From Bacteroidota bacterium (GTDB lineage: Bacteria; Bacteroidota; Ignavibacteria; Ignavibacteriales; Ignavibacteriaceae), in NCBI GenBank assembly GCA_021831685.1, contig JAKBMG010000096.1, positions 17,332-65,176 on the forward strand: 47,845 nt of DNA. Reading direction: 5' to 3'. Below are positions 37,540 through 46,500 of the stretch, in pieces. The notes beneath the pieces were generated by a model. That model made no database searches. It worked only from the letters and a program-made list of their open reading frames with translations, and was not told where the DNA came from. The translations under genes and the position numbers were made by a program. The stretch's first letter is position 1; every line of letters begins with the position of its first letter.

Positions 37540-37779
37540 TTATAAATTGAAAATTTCGACACATTTAATTGAAGAATATGGGATAAATATTTTCACCAAT
37601 ATATTTTCTCTCTCGGCTTCCAGCATCAATCCATCATCGTAAGCACCGGCTAACTTGCCTGTCTTAAATACAATTTCGTAAATAGTCGTATCCGATTTTG
37701 TATCCAATGTAAGTCCGTAATTTTCATGCATTGTAATGTTTAGAGTTTGCCCGATATAATTTTCCCATTCCAATTTCAT
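37540..37779 (-). CDS. small protein, possible Sm-like fold
   Basis: This is a 79-residue acidic protein without signal peptide. The order is IGQTLNITM, a charged turn, TIYEIVFKTGKLAGAYDDGLMLE, then VKIFIPYSSIKCVEIF. This resembles an Sm/LSm or small beta-barrel layout, with G-x-L...D-DG-x-x-LE in the Sm1 region and an IP..I..I final strand. The match is by eye and not proof. The start ATG overlaps the stop of the upstream exported-protein gene as ATGA, so it is truly translated and coupled. No database family is recognised. Confidence 0.6.
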   Translation of the reverse strand: MKLEWENYIGQTLNITMHENYGLTLDTKSDTTIYEIVFKTGKLAGAYDDGLMLEAERENILVKIFIPYSSIKCVEIFNL

Positions 37780-38510
37780 TTTGAAGCCTCACAAATTTTA
37801 TTTAGATATTGTTCAAAGTTATTTAAGTCGCTACAATGATAATACTCATTCAGAAATTGCCTCGCCAAAATTTTATCACCGGAGTGCATATAATTTATAT
37901 AACCCGAAGCAAGCGCAGATTTAACCTTTGAAGCAGATTCGCAATCCGCGTGTTTGGATTCGTAATAATTGTCAAGGTAGTCTATGATATCATTATTTTC
38001 GTTTATAAATATTTTATAGACATCATCATTGACGGAAAAAAGCCCACCGCTTTCATATTTCCAGCAATTTACCGGAAGGAAAATATTATCAGAATCAGTA
38101 TTTAGCGAATCAATAGCCGGGTTTCCGGAAACAATAATCATACCTCCTGCTTCGCTTGATTTAATTTCATAAGGTTCAATAAGTCCCGAGAAAACTGAAT
38201 CGGCAAGTGTAAGAGAGTCCAACGTGTTGAAAACATAAAGAGTATAGAAAGTACTACTGTCTTTTTCATAAGAATCGCTAATTAAAAACTCAGGTACACC
38301 ATCGCCGTCAAGATCAAGCGCGAAGTCTTTTGGGTTATGAAATTCTTTTTGATAAAATATTTGTTTATTTGAATTAAAAGCAGTGAGTTCATTTTTGACA
38401 ATTTTTAAAGAGAAAGAGTCAAATGAAAAAGTTTTATCCTGGCAAAAGTTATTTGGAATTGCAAGACAGATAATAATAATCGACAAAATAACCGGCATAA
38501 ATTTAGTCAA
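37776..38510 (-). CDS. exported protein of unknown function
   Basis: The 244-residue protein has a signal peptide (FMPVILSIIIICLAIPNNFCQ). Its middle has an FG-GAP/VCBS-like phrase, LDLDGDGVPEFLISDS, with a DxDxDG calcium-binding pattern, so it may hold a partial beta-propeller blade. A cysteine pair (one in DCESASKVK, one in YYHCSDLNNFE) and an alanine-rich end complete it. No enzyme family is recognised. It lies 75 bases after aguA and overlaps the small protein gene that follows. Confidence 0.65.
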   Translation of the reverse strand: MTKFMPVILSIIIICLAIPNNFCQDKTFSFDSFSLKIVKNELTAFNSNKQIFYQKEFHNPKDFALDLDGDGVPEFLISDSYEKDSSTFYTLYVFNTLDSLTLADSVFSGLIEPYEIKSSEAGGMIIVSGNPAIDSLNTDSDNIFLPVNCWKYESGGLFSVNDDVYKIFINENNDIIDYLDNYYESKHADCESASKVKSALASGYINYMHSGDKILARQFLNEYYHCSDLNNFEQYLNKICEASK

Positions 38511-38585
38511 GTCCCATTCAAAAAAGATATTGCAATATAGTTGATTCTAAATAATTTATCAGCAGATATTTAAATAAATATTTGG

Positions 38586-39650
38586 TTAAACGGACGGCTG
38601 TTCATGAGTGAGGCAATGAATTGTGCCAAGCCCCCAGACTAAATCAACTGAATGAATTCCAATCACTTGGCGGTCCGGGAAAACCTCTGATAAAATCCCC
38701 AAAGCTTCCCTGTCGTTCGGGTCATTAAACGTCGGAACTAATACGGCAGCATTCGAGATATAAAAATTAGCATAACTTGCAGGTAATCTTTGACCTCTAA
38801 AAATAACCGGTTGCGGCATGGGAAGTTCAATAAAATTTAATTTTGAACCATTCCCCAAATTCATACTCTGAAGGCGCTCTTTATTTTCCTGAAGGTTTTT
38901 ATAATTTTCATCGGAAGATTTTTTTTCTTGAACAATCACTACCGTATTTTTGTTAACGAATCTGCAAAGGTCGTCCACATGTCCGTGAGTATCGTCACCG
39001 GCAATACCTTTAGCAAGCCAAAGAACTTTTTTAATACCCAGATATTTCTTAAAGACATATTCATAATCGGTTTTACCAAAAGAAGGATTACGCACCTGAA
39101 TTTTTGGATCGAGTAAACATTCTTCAGTCGTAATCAAAGTACCGGCGCCGTTAACATCAATACTTCCTCCTTCAAGAACGACTTGCCTGTTATTGTAAAG
39201 CGGAATATTTTTTTCAATTCCGAATTTTTTCGAAATAAATGAAGGGAACTGTTCATCTTTTTCATAGTCGGAATATTTTGCCCATGCATTAAACTTAAAA
39301 TTAATAAGAGCCAAATTAGATTTATTCTTTACAAATGCGGGAGAAGAATCTCTCATCCAACCTCTATTAGTCGGGAAAATAAGAAACTCAATGCTGCTTA
39401 GATTTACGCCGGTAGATTTTAGAACATTTAATGCTTTTGCTTTATGCACGACGGATTCGACAACAATTCTAACCTTTTCACCTGCGGAAATTCTTTTGAC
39501 AATTTCTCCATAGACCCAAGGGACCGGCATCATTTTTCCTGGCCAATCATTTTTATTATGAGGCCAGCCAATCCATGTAGCCTCGTGCTGTTCCCATTCT
39601 GCAGGAAGGCGATATTTTAAAGAAGAATTTGTAAAATGGTTCTCAATCAT
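38586..39650 (-). CDS. aguA: agmatine deiminase
   Basis: AguA hydrolyses agmatine to N-carbamoylputrescine and ammonia. The 354-residue protein is a penteins-fold enzyme. It has the substrate region PAEWEQHEATWIGWPHNKNDWPG (read in two parts), WMRDSSPAFV (Asp), LEGGSIDVNGAG (Glu), GDDTHGHVDDLCRF (His, Asp) and the catalytic cysteine in GLGTIHCLTHEQP near the end. The ATG is two bases after the aguB stop. Together they form a two-step route from agmatine to putrescine. Confidence 0.95.
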   Translation of the reverse strand: MIENHFTNSSLKYRLPAEWEQHEATWIGWPHNKNDWPGKMMPVPWVYGEIVKRISAGEKVRIVVESVVHKAKALNVLKSTGVNLSSIEFLIFPTNRGWMRDSSPAFVKNKSNLALINFKFNAWAKYSDYEKDEQFPSFISKKFGIEKNIPLYNNRQVVLEGGSIDVNGAGTLITTEECLLDPKIQVRNPSFGKTDYEYVFKKYLGIKKVLWLAKGIAGDDTHGHVDDLCRFVNKNTVVIVQEKKSSDENYKNLQENKERLQSMNLGNGSKLNFIELPMPQPVIFRGQRLPASYANFYISNAAVLVPTFNDPNDREALGILSEVFPDRQVIGIHSVDLVWGLGTIHCLTHEQPSV

Positions 39651-39652
39651 AA

Positions 39653-40558
39653 TTAGTCTATATCCAAAAATCTTTCCGAAATTTTATCATACACATCAGT
39701 CCTTCTATCGCGGAAAAAAGGCCAATTTTGCCGTACATATTCAATTCGTGAAAGGTCGACATCGGCAAAAATAATTTCTTCCTTACCGGCTGAAGCCTGA
39801 GCAATTATAATACCCTGTGGGTCTGCAATAAAAGAAGAACCCCAAAATTCAATACCGTCAGACTCCTCATTTAATTTTTCCAAACCGACACGATTGACAG
39901 CCGCCACGTATATACCGTTAGCTACTGCATGTCCCTTTTGAATTGTCTGCCATGATTCAAACTGAGCCTTGCCATGTTCCAATTTTTCATGCGGATGCCA
40001 GCCGATTGCGGTGGGATAGAACAAAATACTTGCACCCATCATTGCAGTTATACGCGCAGCTTCAGGGAACCATTGATCCCAGCAAATCAACGTTCCAATT
40101 TTTCCGGCAGAGGTTTCAAAAGCTTTGAATCCTAAATCACCGGGAGTAAAATAAAATTTTTCATAGAAGGCAGGGTCATCGGGTATGTGCATTTTTCGAT
40201 AAAGACCGATGATCTCGCCGGTATTATCAATAACAACCAGGCTGTTGTGATAGATACCCGGAGCACGTTTTTCAAATAGCGGAACCACAATGACAACTTT
40301 TCGTTTTCTTGCTATTTCGCCAATAGCCTTTGTAGTTTTTCCGGGAATACTCTCAGCTAAATTAAAAAATTTTATATCTTCCTTCTGACAGAAATATTGA
40401 GAACTGAAAAGTTCCGGCAGGCAAATCACTTCCCCGCCTTCATCTGCTGCCTTCTCGATCCAGGAAATAGCTTTGGATAAATTATGATCCGTATCTTCAG
40501 ACATTGCCATTTGAATTAAAGCTACTTTAAATTTAGTCGATTCATTTTTTTGTGTCAT
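39653..40558 (-). CDS. aguB: N-carbamoylputrescine amidohydrolase
   Basis: AguB splits N-carbamoylputrescine to putrescine, CO2 and ammonia. The 301-residue nitrilase-fold enzyme carries the Glu-Lys-Cys triad: Glu in ICLPELFSSQYF, Lys in LYRKMHIPDDP and Cys in GTLICWDQWFPEAARI. It matches plant-type and bacterial AguB closely (GDLGFKAFET and EFWGSSFIADP are typical). It is the first gene of the long minus-strand run and is followed at once by aguA. No speA (arginine decarboxylase) is in the window. Confidence 0.95.
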   Translation of the reverse strand: MTQKNESTKFKVALIQMAMSEDTDHNLSKAISWIEKAADEGGEVICLPELFSSQYFCQKEDIKFFNLAESIPGKTTKAIGEIARKRKVVIVVPLFEKRAPGIYHNSLVVIDNTGEIIGLYRKMHIPDDPAFYEKFYFTPGDLGFKAFETSAGKIGTLICWDQWFPEAARITAMMGASILFYPTAIGWHPHEKLEHGKAQFESWQTIQKGHAVANGIYVAAVNRVGLEKLNEESDGIEFWGSSFIADPQGIIIAQASAGKEEIIFADVDLSRIEYVRQNWPFFRDRRTDVYDKISERFLDID

Positions 40559-40630
40559 AGATTTATCTCATTTATTTCATATTAGTACAAATTATTTACC
40601 CTTCTTAAAGAATCTGGGTTAAAATTAGCA

Positions 40631-40707
40631 TGAAAACCGATAAATCGGTTAAGAGGAAATGATTTTTTATTTGTTAACCCACGAATGAATCCGTTGGCTG
40701 CTTTAAA
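40631..40707. repeat. paired-palindrome intergenic repeat, copy A (degenerate)
   Basis: AACCGAT-AA-ATCGGTT (40635-40650) is followed 27 bases later by CCCACGAATGAATCCGTTGG (40678-40697) and GCTGCTTT. The second palindrome has two mismatches. The same order, with a perfect second palindrome, is found at 47150-47226. Confidence 0.75.
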
Positions 40708-40744
40708 TTTATGATTTTCATACAACCTCTATATGAAGAGAAAT

Positions 40745-42070
40745 TTAATTTGCTTTTGTGGGAATTATATTTCCGTTTACATCATAATTCCTAATACTTT
40801 GACGTTTGCCGCCGATATAATATTCTTCCTTCATTAATTTTCCGTTTCCATAATAATATCTTACGTAACCATCCAACTTACCCTCCCAATAATTTTCGAC
40901 CCTTTCTAATGCACCGTAACGGGAATATATTGTTTTCTTACCTACGATATTTCCGTTTGAATAATTTGCATCCGACTGAATTGTACCGTTATCATAAAAA
41001 GTTTTGTATTCTCCGTCTATTATGCCCCATTTAGTATAATACTCGGATTCCATTGCGCCATTAGGAAAGTAGGTAATTACAATTCCATTTTGCCGGTTAG
41101 TATCGAAATTTTCTTCCAATTTTATGGCGCCGTTCTTATAATAATGTCGAACAATTCCCTGCTTAATGCCCCTGACATAATCAGCGGAAGATTTGATTAT
41201 TCCGTTTTCATAAAATGAATAAGAGTTTCCCCAAAGAGTATCGTTTTTATAACGCCACTCATCTTTCAAAAAACCAGAATCATAATAGTCGCTTGAAACG
41301 CCATTTCGCTTACCGTTTTTATAAAAATATTTCTCTTTAAGCGAGCCATTAGGATAATAATTTATAACATTATTCTCCGTTGATTGAAGCTTCCCCATAA
41401 TATCATATTTAACGCGGTGAATCAATTGACCGTTCACATAGTCATCCTTGACGCGCAGATTGCTTGCCAGGTCGTACATTTTCACCTCGCCTTCAAGCTT
41501 ATCATCTTTATAATTTGCGGTAAGAGAAACAACGCCGTTATCAAAGTATAAAATAGTCGACCCTTCACGCAGTCCGTTAACATAATTTCTTTCGACTTCC
41601 ACTTTGCCGTTTTTGAAATATGTTTTGCAAATACCGTTAAGCTCATTGTTAGCGTAACTCCAGTCGCCTTCAAGCTCGCCGGTTTTATAATAAGTATGAG
41701 TAATGCCTACCAGCTTTCCCCGGATATAATTTTGCACAGCCCAAAGTTCGCCGGTTTCGTAATACCATTTTGATGTTCCCTCTTTAATTCCATTCTGATA
41801 ATTCCATTCAATGCTTAAGAGTCCATTCTCAAAATACCAATATTGTTTTCCTTCTTCCTTACCGTCTACGAAATCCCATTTTTTCCACAGATGTCCATCA
41901 GGAAAATATTCCGTGTATAATCCGTTCAATTTCCCATTAACATATTCGCCTTGAGTTTTCATAGTACCATCGGGGAAATAAGTTTTTTTTATTCCGTCAG
42001 CCGATGAGTTTTGCGCATGCACATATTGAAGGCAAAAAAAGAAGAGCAAAAATAAAATATATTTATACAT
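40745..42070 (-). CDS. exported MORN_2-repeat protein
   Basis: The 441-residue protein has a signal peptide (YKYILFLLFFFCLQYVHAQ). It then has about eighteen 23-residue repeats of the MORN_2 (YwqK antitoxin-like) type, such as FPDGTMKTQGEYVNGKLNG, YYETGELWAVQNYIRGKLVG and YFPNGAMESEYYTKWGIIDG. Each begins with Y-x-x-G and ends with N/R-G. The name YwqK antitoxin in databases reflects one operon and is not proof of a toxin-antitoxin role. Here no toxin is adjacent. The repeat ladder probably forms an extended beta structure outside the cytoplasm. No function can be given. Confidence 0.82.
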   Translation of the reverse strand: MYKYILFLLFFFCLQYVHAQNSSADGIKKTYFPDGTMKTQGEYVNGKLNGLYTEYFPDGHLWKKWDFVDGKEEGKQYWYFENGLLSIEWNYQNGIKEGTSKWYYETGELWAVQNYIRGKLVGITHTYYKTGELEGDWSYANNELNGICKTYFKNGKVEVERNYVNGLREGSTILYFDNGVVSLTANYKDDKLEGEVKMYDLASNLRVKDDYVNGQLIHRVKYDIMGKLQSTENNVINYYPNGSLKEKYFYKNGKRNGVSSDYYDSGFLKDEWRYKNDTLWGNSYSFYENGIIKSSADYVRGIKQGIVRHYYKNGAIKLEENFDTNRQNGIVITYFPNGAMESEYYTKWGIIDGEYKTFYDNGTIQSDANYSNGNIVGKKTIYSRYGALERVENYWEGKLDGYVRYYYGNGKLMKEEYYIGGKRQSIRNYDVNGNIIPTKAN

Positions 42071-42436
42071 CAGTTAATAATAAAGCAAATGGTTGTTAAA
42101 ATATTTTCCAAAAATCTTCTTGCAAAGTTAAGACATATTTTACTTTCATGAAATTAGTTATAAAAAAGCCATAAATAATGTCCTTCATGGATTAATTCCA
42201 CGCTTCTTTTACTCGCCTGTCATATCGAGTTATTGAAAAAGGTATTGCCTTTATTTATTAAATGAATGACCTTGCATAAATAATTGTAACTAACATGCAG
42301 TTTGACAGTTACTCGTATGATGTTTAAATACTCGCTATCGAGTTTTATTCCAAAGGTTGTCATTTATAAATTGGCGCACTTATGTAATATCTGAAGCCCG
42401 CTTAGTAGCATATTTTTCTCTTATCATCTTTTTTAT
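42071..42436. other. 366-base intergenic region
   Basis: The gap between the MORN gene (minus) and the IS110 remnant has no supported gene. It holds an AAAGG-TATTG-CCTTT hairpin near 42239-42253 and a GTCATATCGAG string near 42219-42229. The latter resembles the end of the palindromic element at 43010-43083 read on the other strand. It may contain the upstream promoter of the MORN gene, not resolved here. Confidence 0.6.
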
Positions 42437-42958
42437 AATGCACCGAAGATTGATTCGTTGCATGAACAATTGATGAAACTTACCGGCGGTAAGGATCCTT
42501 CACAGATTATAGGATTAACTGATAAAAGCTTTCTTTTGCAGATTGCTGAAACGGGAGTTGATTTTATCCGATGGAAAACAGAAAAGCACTTTACCAGTTG
42601 GCTATGCTTAGCACCAACAAAACATGAATCCAGAAAGAGTAACAAAAAACGAAAGAAAAAAGGGAACACTAAAGCCGGACAAATCTTTCGAGAGACGGCA
42701 TTATCAGTAGCTAATAGTAATTACTCTGCTTTAGGGGGCCTTTATCGAAGAATTAAAGCAAAGAAAGGTCATCGTGTAGCCATAAAAGCCACTGCAAGAA
42801 AAATTGCTGTGTTGTACTATAATGTTATGACTAAAGGAATCGATTATGTAGAACAGGGACTTATTCAATATCAACAGAAATTCAAAGAACAGCAAATTAA
42901 AAGACTACAAAAACAAGCTAAATACCTTGGACTGCAATTGATCACGCCTGAGATATAG
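42437..42958 (+). pseudogene. IS110-family transposase, C-terminal remnant
   Basis: The frame reads NAPKIDSLHEQLMKLTGGKD, then IGLTDKSFLLQIAETGVD, FTSWLCLAPTKHESRKSNKK, TKAGQIFRETALSVAN and KATARKIAVLYYNVMTKG. This is the Transposase_20 (C-terminal) domain of IS110/IS1111 enzymes. The N-terminal DEDD catalytic domain is missing, and a stop lies in frame about 33 bases upstream, so the gene cannot be functional. IS110 elements lack long inverted repeats, and no ends can be drawn. It marks an old insertion and deletion. Confidence 0.85.
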
Positions 42959-43009
42959 TAGTGGTCATTAGTAGGAGTTCCGCACACGGGATAAATCATC
43001 GACTAAGAT

Positions 43010-43083
43010 ATCCCACGCTCAATTCGTGTACTTGAACTATTCGTGGGATTTCTCACCGGCTAAAGCCGGATTCGAAATGACAA
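43010..43083. repeat. palindromic intergenic element (possible copy C)
   Basis: ATCCCACG (43010-43017) is matched by CGTGGGAT (43042-43049). The hairpin CCGGCT-AA-AGCCGG (43056-43069) follows, then ATTCGAAATGACAA. The CCCACG stem and the 2-base-spaced second palindrome echo the elements at 40631 and 47150, but the sequence is different. It lies downstream of the NUDIX gene and the IS remnant. Confidence 0.5.
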
Positions 43084-43095
43084 CTATTTATGTGT

Positions 43096-43554
43096 TCATG
43101 AGATTTCTACGAAGTTGAAGAATTTTTGCTGTTTCAAATAATATTTTGAAATTATATCGACTGATTTTCTTTGCCCTTCCCAGGCTAATTTTTTCTTTGC
43201 TCCCCCAATTGAAACCCAACGAAATTCATTATGCTCGTGACTGATTTTGACTGCGGCTTTTGAATCAACTAAGGCTGCAAATACGGGAATTATTGTAACG
43301 GAATCGTTCGATGAATCATAAAATGAATTGACGTTAGGTGCAGCCCAAAATTTAACCGGGGTTAGACCTGTTTCTTCTTTCATCTCTCTTAATGCAGCGG
43401 AATATGCTTTTTCTTCCTTTTTAATCTTCCCTGAAACCATCTGCCACAAGCCGGGATAAATTTCTTTTGCTGCTCTTTTTAATATGAGAAACTGAAGCCG
43501 CTTTCCTTTTTCTCTAAAGATATGAACTTCAACAAGACTAGAAACTATTTTCAT
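43096..43554 (-). CDS. NUDIX hydrolase
   Basis: The 152-residue protein has a complete Nudix box, GKIKKEEKAYSAALREMKEETGL (about residues 42-64: G-x5-E-x7-R-E-x2-E-E-x-G). It is preceded by YPGLWQMVSGK and followed by a beta strand with FVEIS at the end. These Mg-dependent enzymes hydrolyse nucleoside diphosphate derivatives. The LWQMVSG and HEFRWVS-type ending resembles dATP/dihydroneopterin-triphosphate pyrophosphatases (NudB-like), but the substrate is not certain. An AGGGTGAT site precedes the ATG, and the large outer-membrane gene ends 20 bases upstream. Confidence 0.88.
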   Translation of the reverse strand: MKIVSSLVEVHIFREKGKRLQFLILKRAAKEIYPGLWQMVSGKIKKEEKAYSAALREMKEETGLTPVKFWAAPNVNSFYDSSNDSVTIIPVFAALVDSKAAVKISHEHNEFRWVSIGGAKKKLAWEGQRKSVDIISKYYLKQQKFFNFVEIS

Positions 43555-43574
43555 TACATCACCCTATAAATAAT

Positions 43575-46500
43575 TTAAAAATATGCTCTTACTTCCGCCC
43601 TTGCAGTGTGAACTATTTTTTCATTGCCTAAAGCTCTGCCGTCATAGCTGATTGTAGATTGAAGATTAGCCGCAAGACGGTAATCAAAGTTAAACTGCCA
43701 ATAATAATTTTTTCCTATTACATTTCCCGATGTTAATTCAAAGGGAATAAAATTAGTGGTGATATTTGCTCGAAGTTCATCACGTTTAAATTCAATTCTC
43801 AATCTACCGGTATTTGCAAAGGACAAATTAAGCCGCAAAGTTTGAGAATTTAAATTAATAATAGTCGGTGTAGAAGGAAAATTATCCTGACTTCTACCAA
43901 CTTTAATAACAAAACCTACTTCCACATTTCTTTCGGGTCGATATGAGAAATCCGAAGTAATATTATTTCCCGAGATTTGTTGTTGAAGATTTGAGATTAC
44001 GGGAGCGCCGACGTTATTAGTTTGATTTATAATATCCGTTTGATTGCTAATTTCTTTTACCATTTTGAAATTTATTCTTAAACTTTGTTCTCTGGTATAA
44101 ACCCGTTCGGAGCCGCCACTATATTGGTTTAAACTCTTTGTCTGCGCATATCTTAGTCTGAATGATAAATCCCTGTCGTTCTCAAAAATAAATAAATCCT
44201 GTTGAATGAAATTCGAACCTTGAATAGTTGTAGCTTCTTGTTGGAAGTCCGAAAAGTGAAGCAAATATATTTTCTTATAATCGGGTTCAGTGCTGTTTTC
44301 TTCAACACGCCATGATGTTTCGGATGAGAAAGGTTTTAGTATTTCTTCAAGCAATGAGCCTTTGTCAAAAATATCACCATAGACAACCTTCCAACGCGAG
44401 CTTGTTTTAAGATCGATAACCGGATAAAGCTGAGTTGTAGGTACTGTTATAAGGACATAGTTAGCGTTATATAACGACGGTTGAAATTCATTTTCATCTG
44501 CTATACCGTTATGGTTCAAGTCGCCAAGATAAATATAATTTCCGGTGCCGATAGGAACCTGAACAAAGACCTTTTGAAGCTTTGCCGATTTTTGAGTAGA
44601 GACTTCATAATAAAAATCTCCCGACAAAGGGTTCCAGAAATTGAATTTAGATTGGGAGCGAACTAAAATAGTCTGGCTATTCAAGTATCCGATTTTCTTA
44701 AATGCATCCGAATAAGTTTTATTGTTAATTGTAAAATTTAATGTTGAACTAAACTTTCTGCTTCCGTTATAATTTAATTCAACGGATTGTGCCGATGAAG
44801 TTGCCATGTTGGTCATTATACCGGATAAAGGAGAATAATCGTCTCTTAACGAATATTTAGCAGTCAAGTGAAGTCCGTAAAAATCTACCAATTCAAGAAA
44901 GGGATCTATTTCATAATATTTTAGACTTGTTGAAAGTAATGAATCAGCGCCGCCTTGTTTATCATTTTTATTCTCAGATAGAAATCCGATTCCCGGTTTA
45001 AGTTTCCATATATTATAGAACGCCTCCCCTTGCTGTCTAAACCAATAGCTTTTGAAACTTAAATTTTCCGAAGAAACATAATCTAAGTTATAATTAAAAC
45101 CGAAATTCTTGTTGTCGCTAAATTTAATTGTGTTGTTATAGCGGGTCGACTTAAAGTCGCTGCCTTGTGTAAGCAATCCGTATGATGAGTTTATACTCAA
45201 CTCGGTGATTGGCTTCAAGGTTAAATTTAACTCGCGAAGCTGCTGGTTTTGTGGTATCGTTGTTGAATCTATATTATAGTCACGGTTAAATTCAACCGGA
45301 TTTATTCTGTCGGGTGAGGTATATTTATCCTGGATAAATCTGTCGTGATATGAAATCCCTATTTCGCCTAAAGAAACTTTTCCGATTTCAACCTTTTGCG
45401 GGTCAACAGTAAAGAGAATATTTGTAGCATAGCCAAAGTTGCTATTATCTGCCGACGAAAATCTATTTCGATTATAAAGACTGCCCGCATATTCAACGTT
45501 AAGATTTACACCTTTTGACGGTTGATAATCAAAAGCCAAATTAGCGTTCTGTTTTAATTCCGGCAAAGGAAGAAATATTACAGGAGCATAATTCCCCTGG
45601 TGTATTCCGGCAAATTTATAATCTCCAATACTTATATTAACATAATCTCCTCGCTGTTCTCCGACGTAGCTAAAAACAACATTGTAAACCGCATATACCC
45701 CGCCGGGGTTGTAAACATAATATGAATAGGCAGCTCCGTTGATAAGAGTATCAACACGTGAATAGGTTCCGTGAAGATTTCCAAGTGAATCCGGCACCGC
45801 TAATGAGATACCTGTTTTAGTTGCCTTTGAGGGATCATTCCCGGCAGCGGCAATTAGCGCTTTATCCGAATCTGATAATACAATATCTACCGGGGCATCC
45901 TGATTATCACCTTCACGAATGTATTGAAATTTAATTCCGAGCTTATCATTAAGTAATTTTGATTCAACACCGGCTCCGAAGAAGGTACGCTGATACTTTT
46001 GATCGGAATACTCAAAATCAATTGAAATTCTGCTTGCAGAAGTAATTAGCCTATTTGGGGTAAATGTTATTTGGGCGTTTGCATAATCAATTATGTAATC
46101 GTTCCTTTCGCCCCTTTTCATTTCTATTCCGTCGATATATACTTTTTCAGAGCCTGCAATAATAATTATGTTCCTTTCGTTATTTTCTCCGGTTAAAATG
46201 TATGGACCTTGAACTCCGTCAGCACCATTAAAGCTATTAGTGGTATATTTTCCTTTGGCGCTGGCAATTGCAATGTAAACTTTTTGCTCTCCATAATTAA
46301 ATTCGCCGAGTAATCCTTGCAGTTTTCTATCGATAGGACCGAACACGCCAATTTTTTTTTGAAGAGTATAATCTCCGAAAGTAGCCGTGGCGTTTGGATG
46401 TTTAATCTGGATAAAAACATTATCAAGCTGGTCGAGAGTAGCCGTATTGCCTTCCGGTTGAATAGGAGTATTTTGATCAGTAAGTGCAGCGACAATTTCA

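Noticed and set aside
40745-42070. MORN protein as antitoxin of a toxin-antitoxin pair
   Set aside because: It has a signal peptide and no candidate toxin gene on either side.
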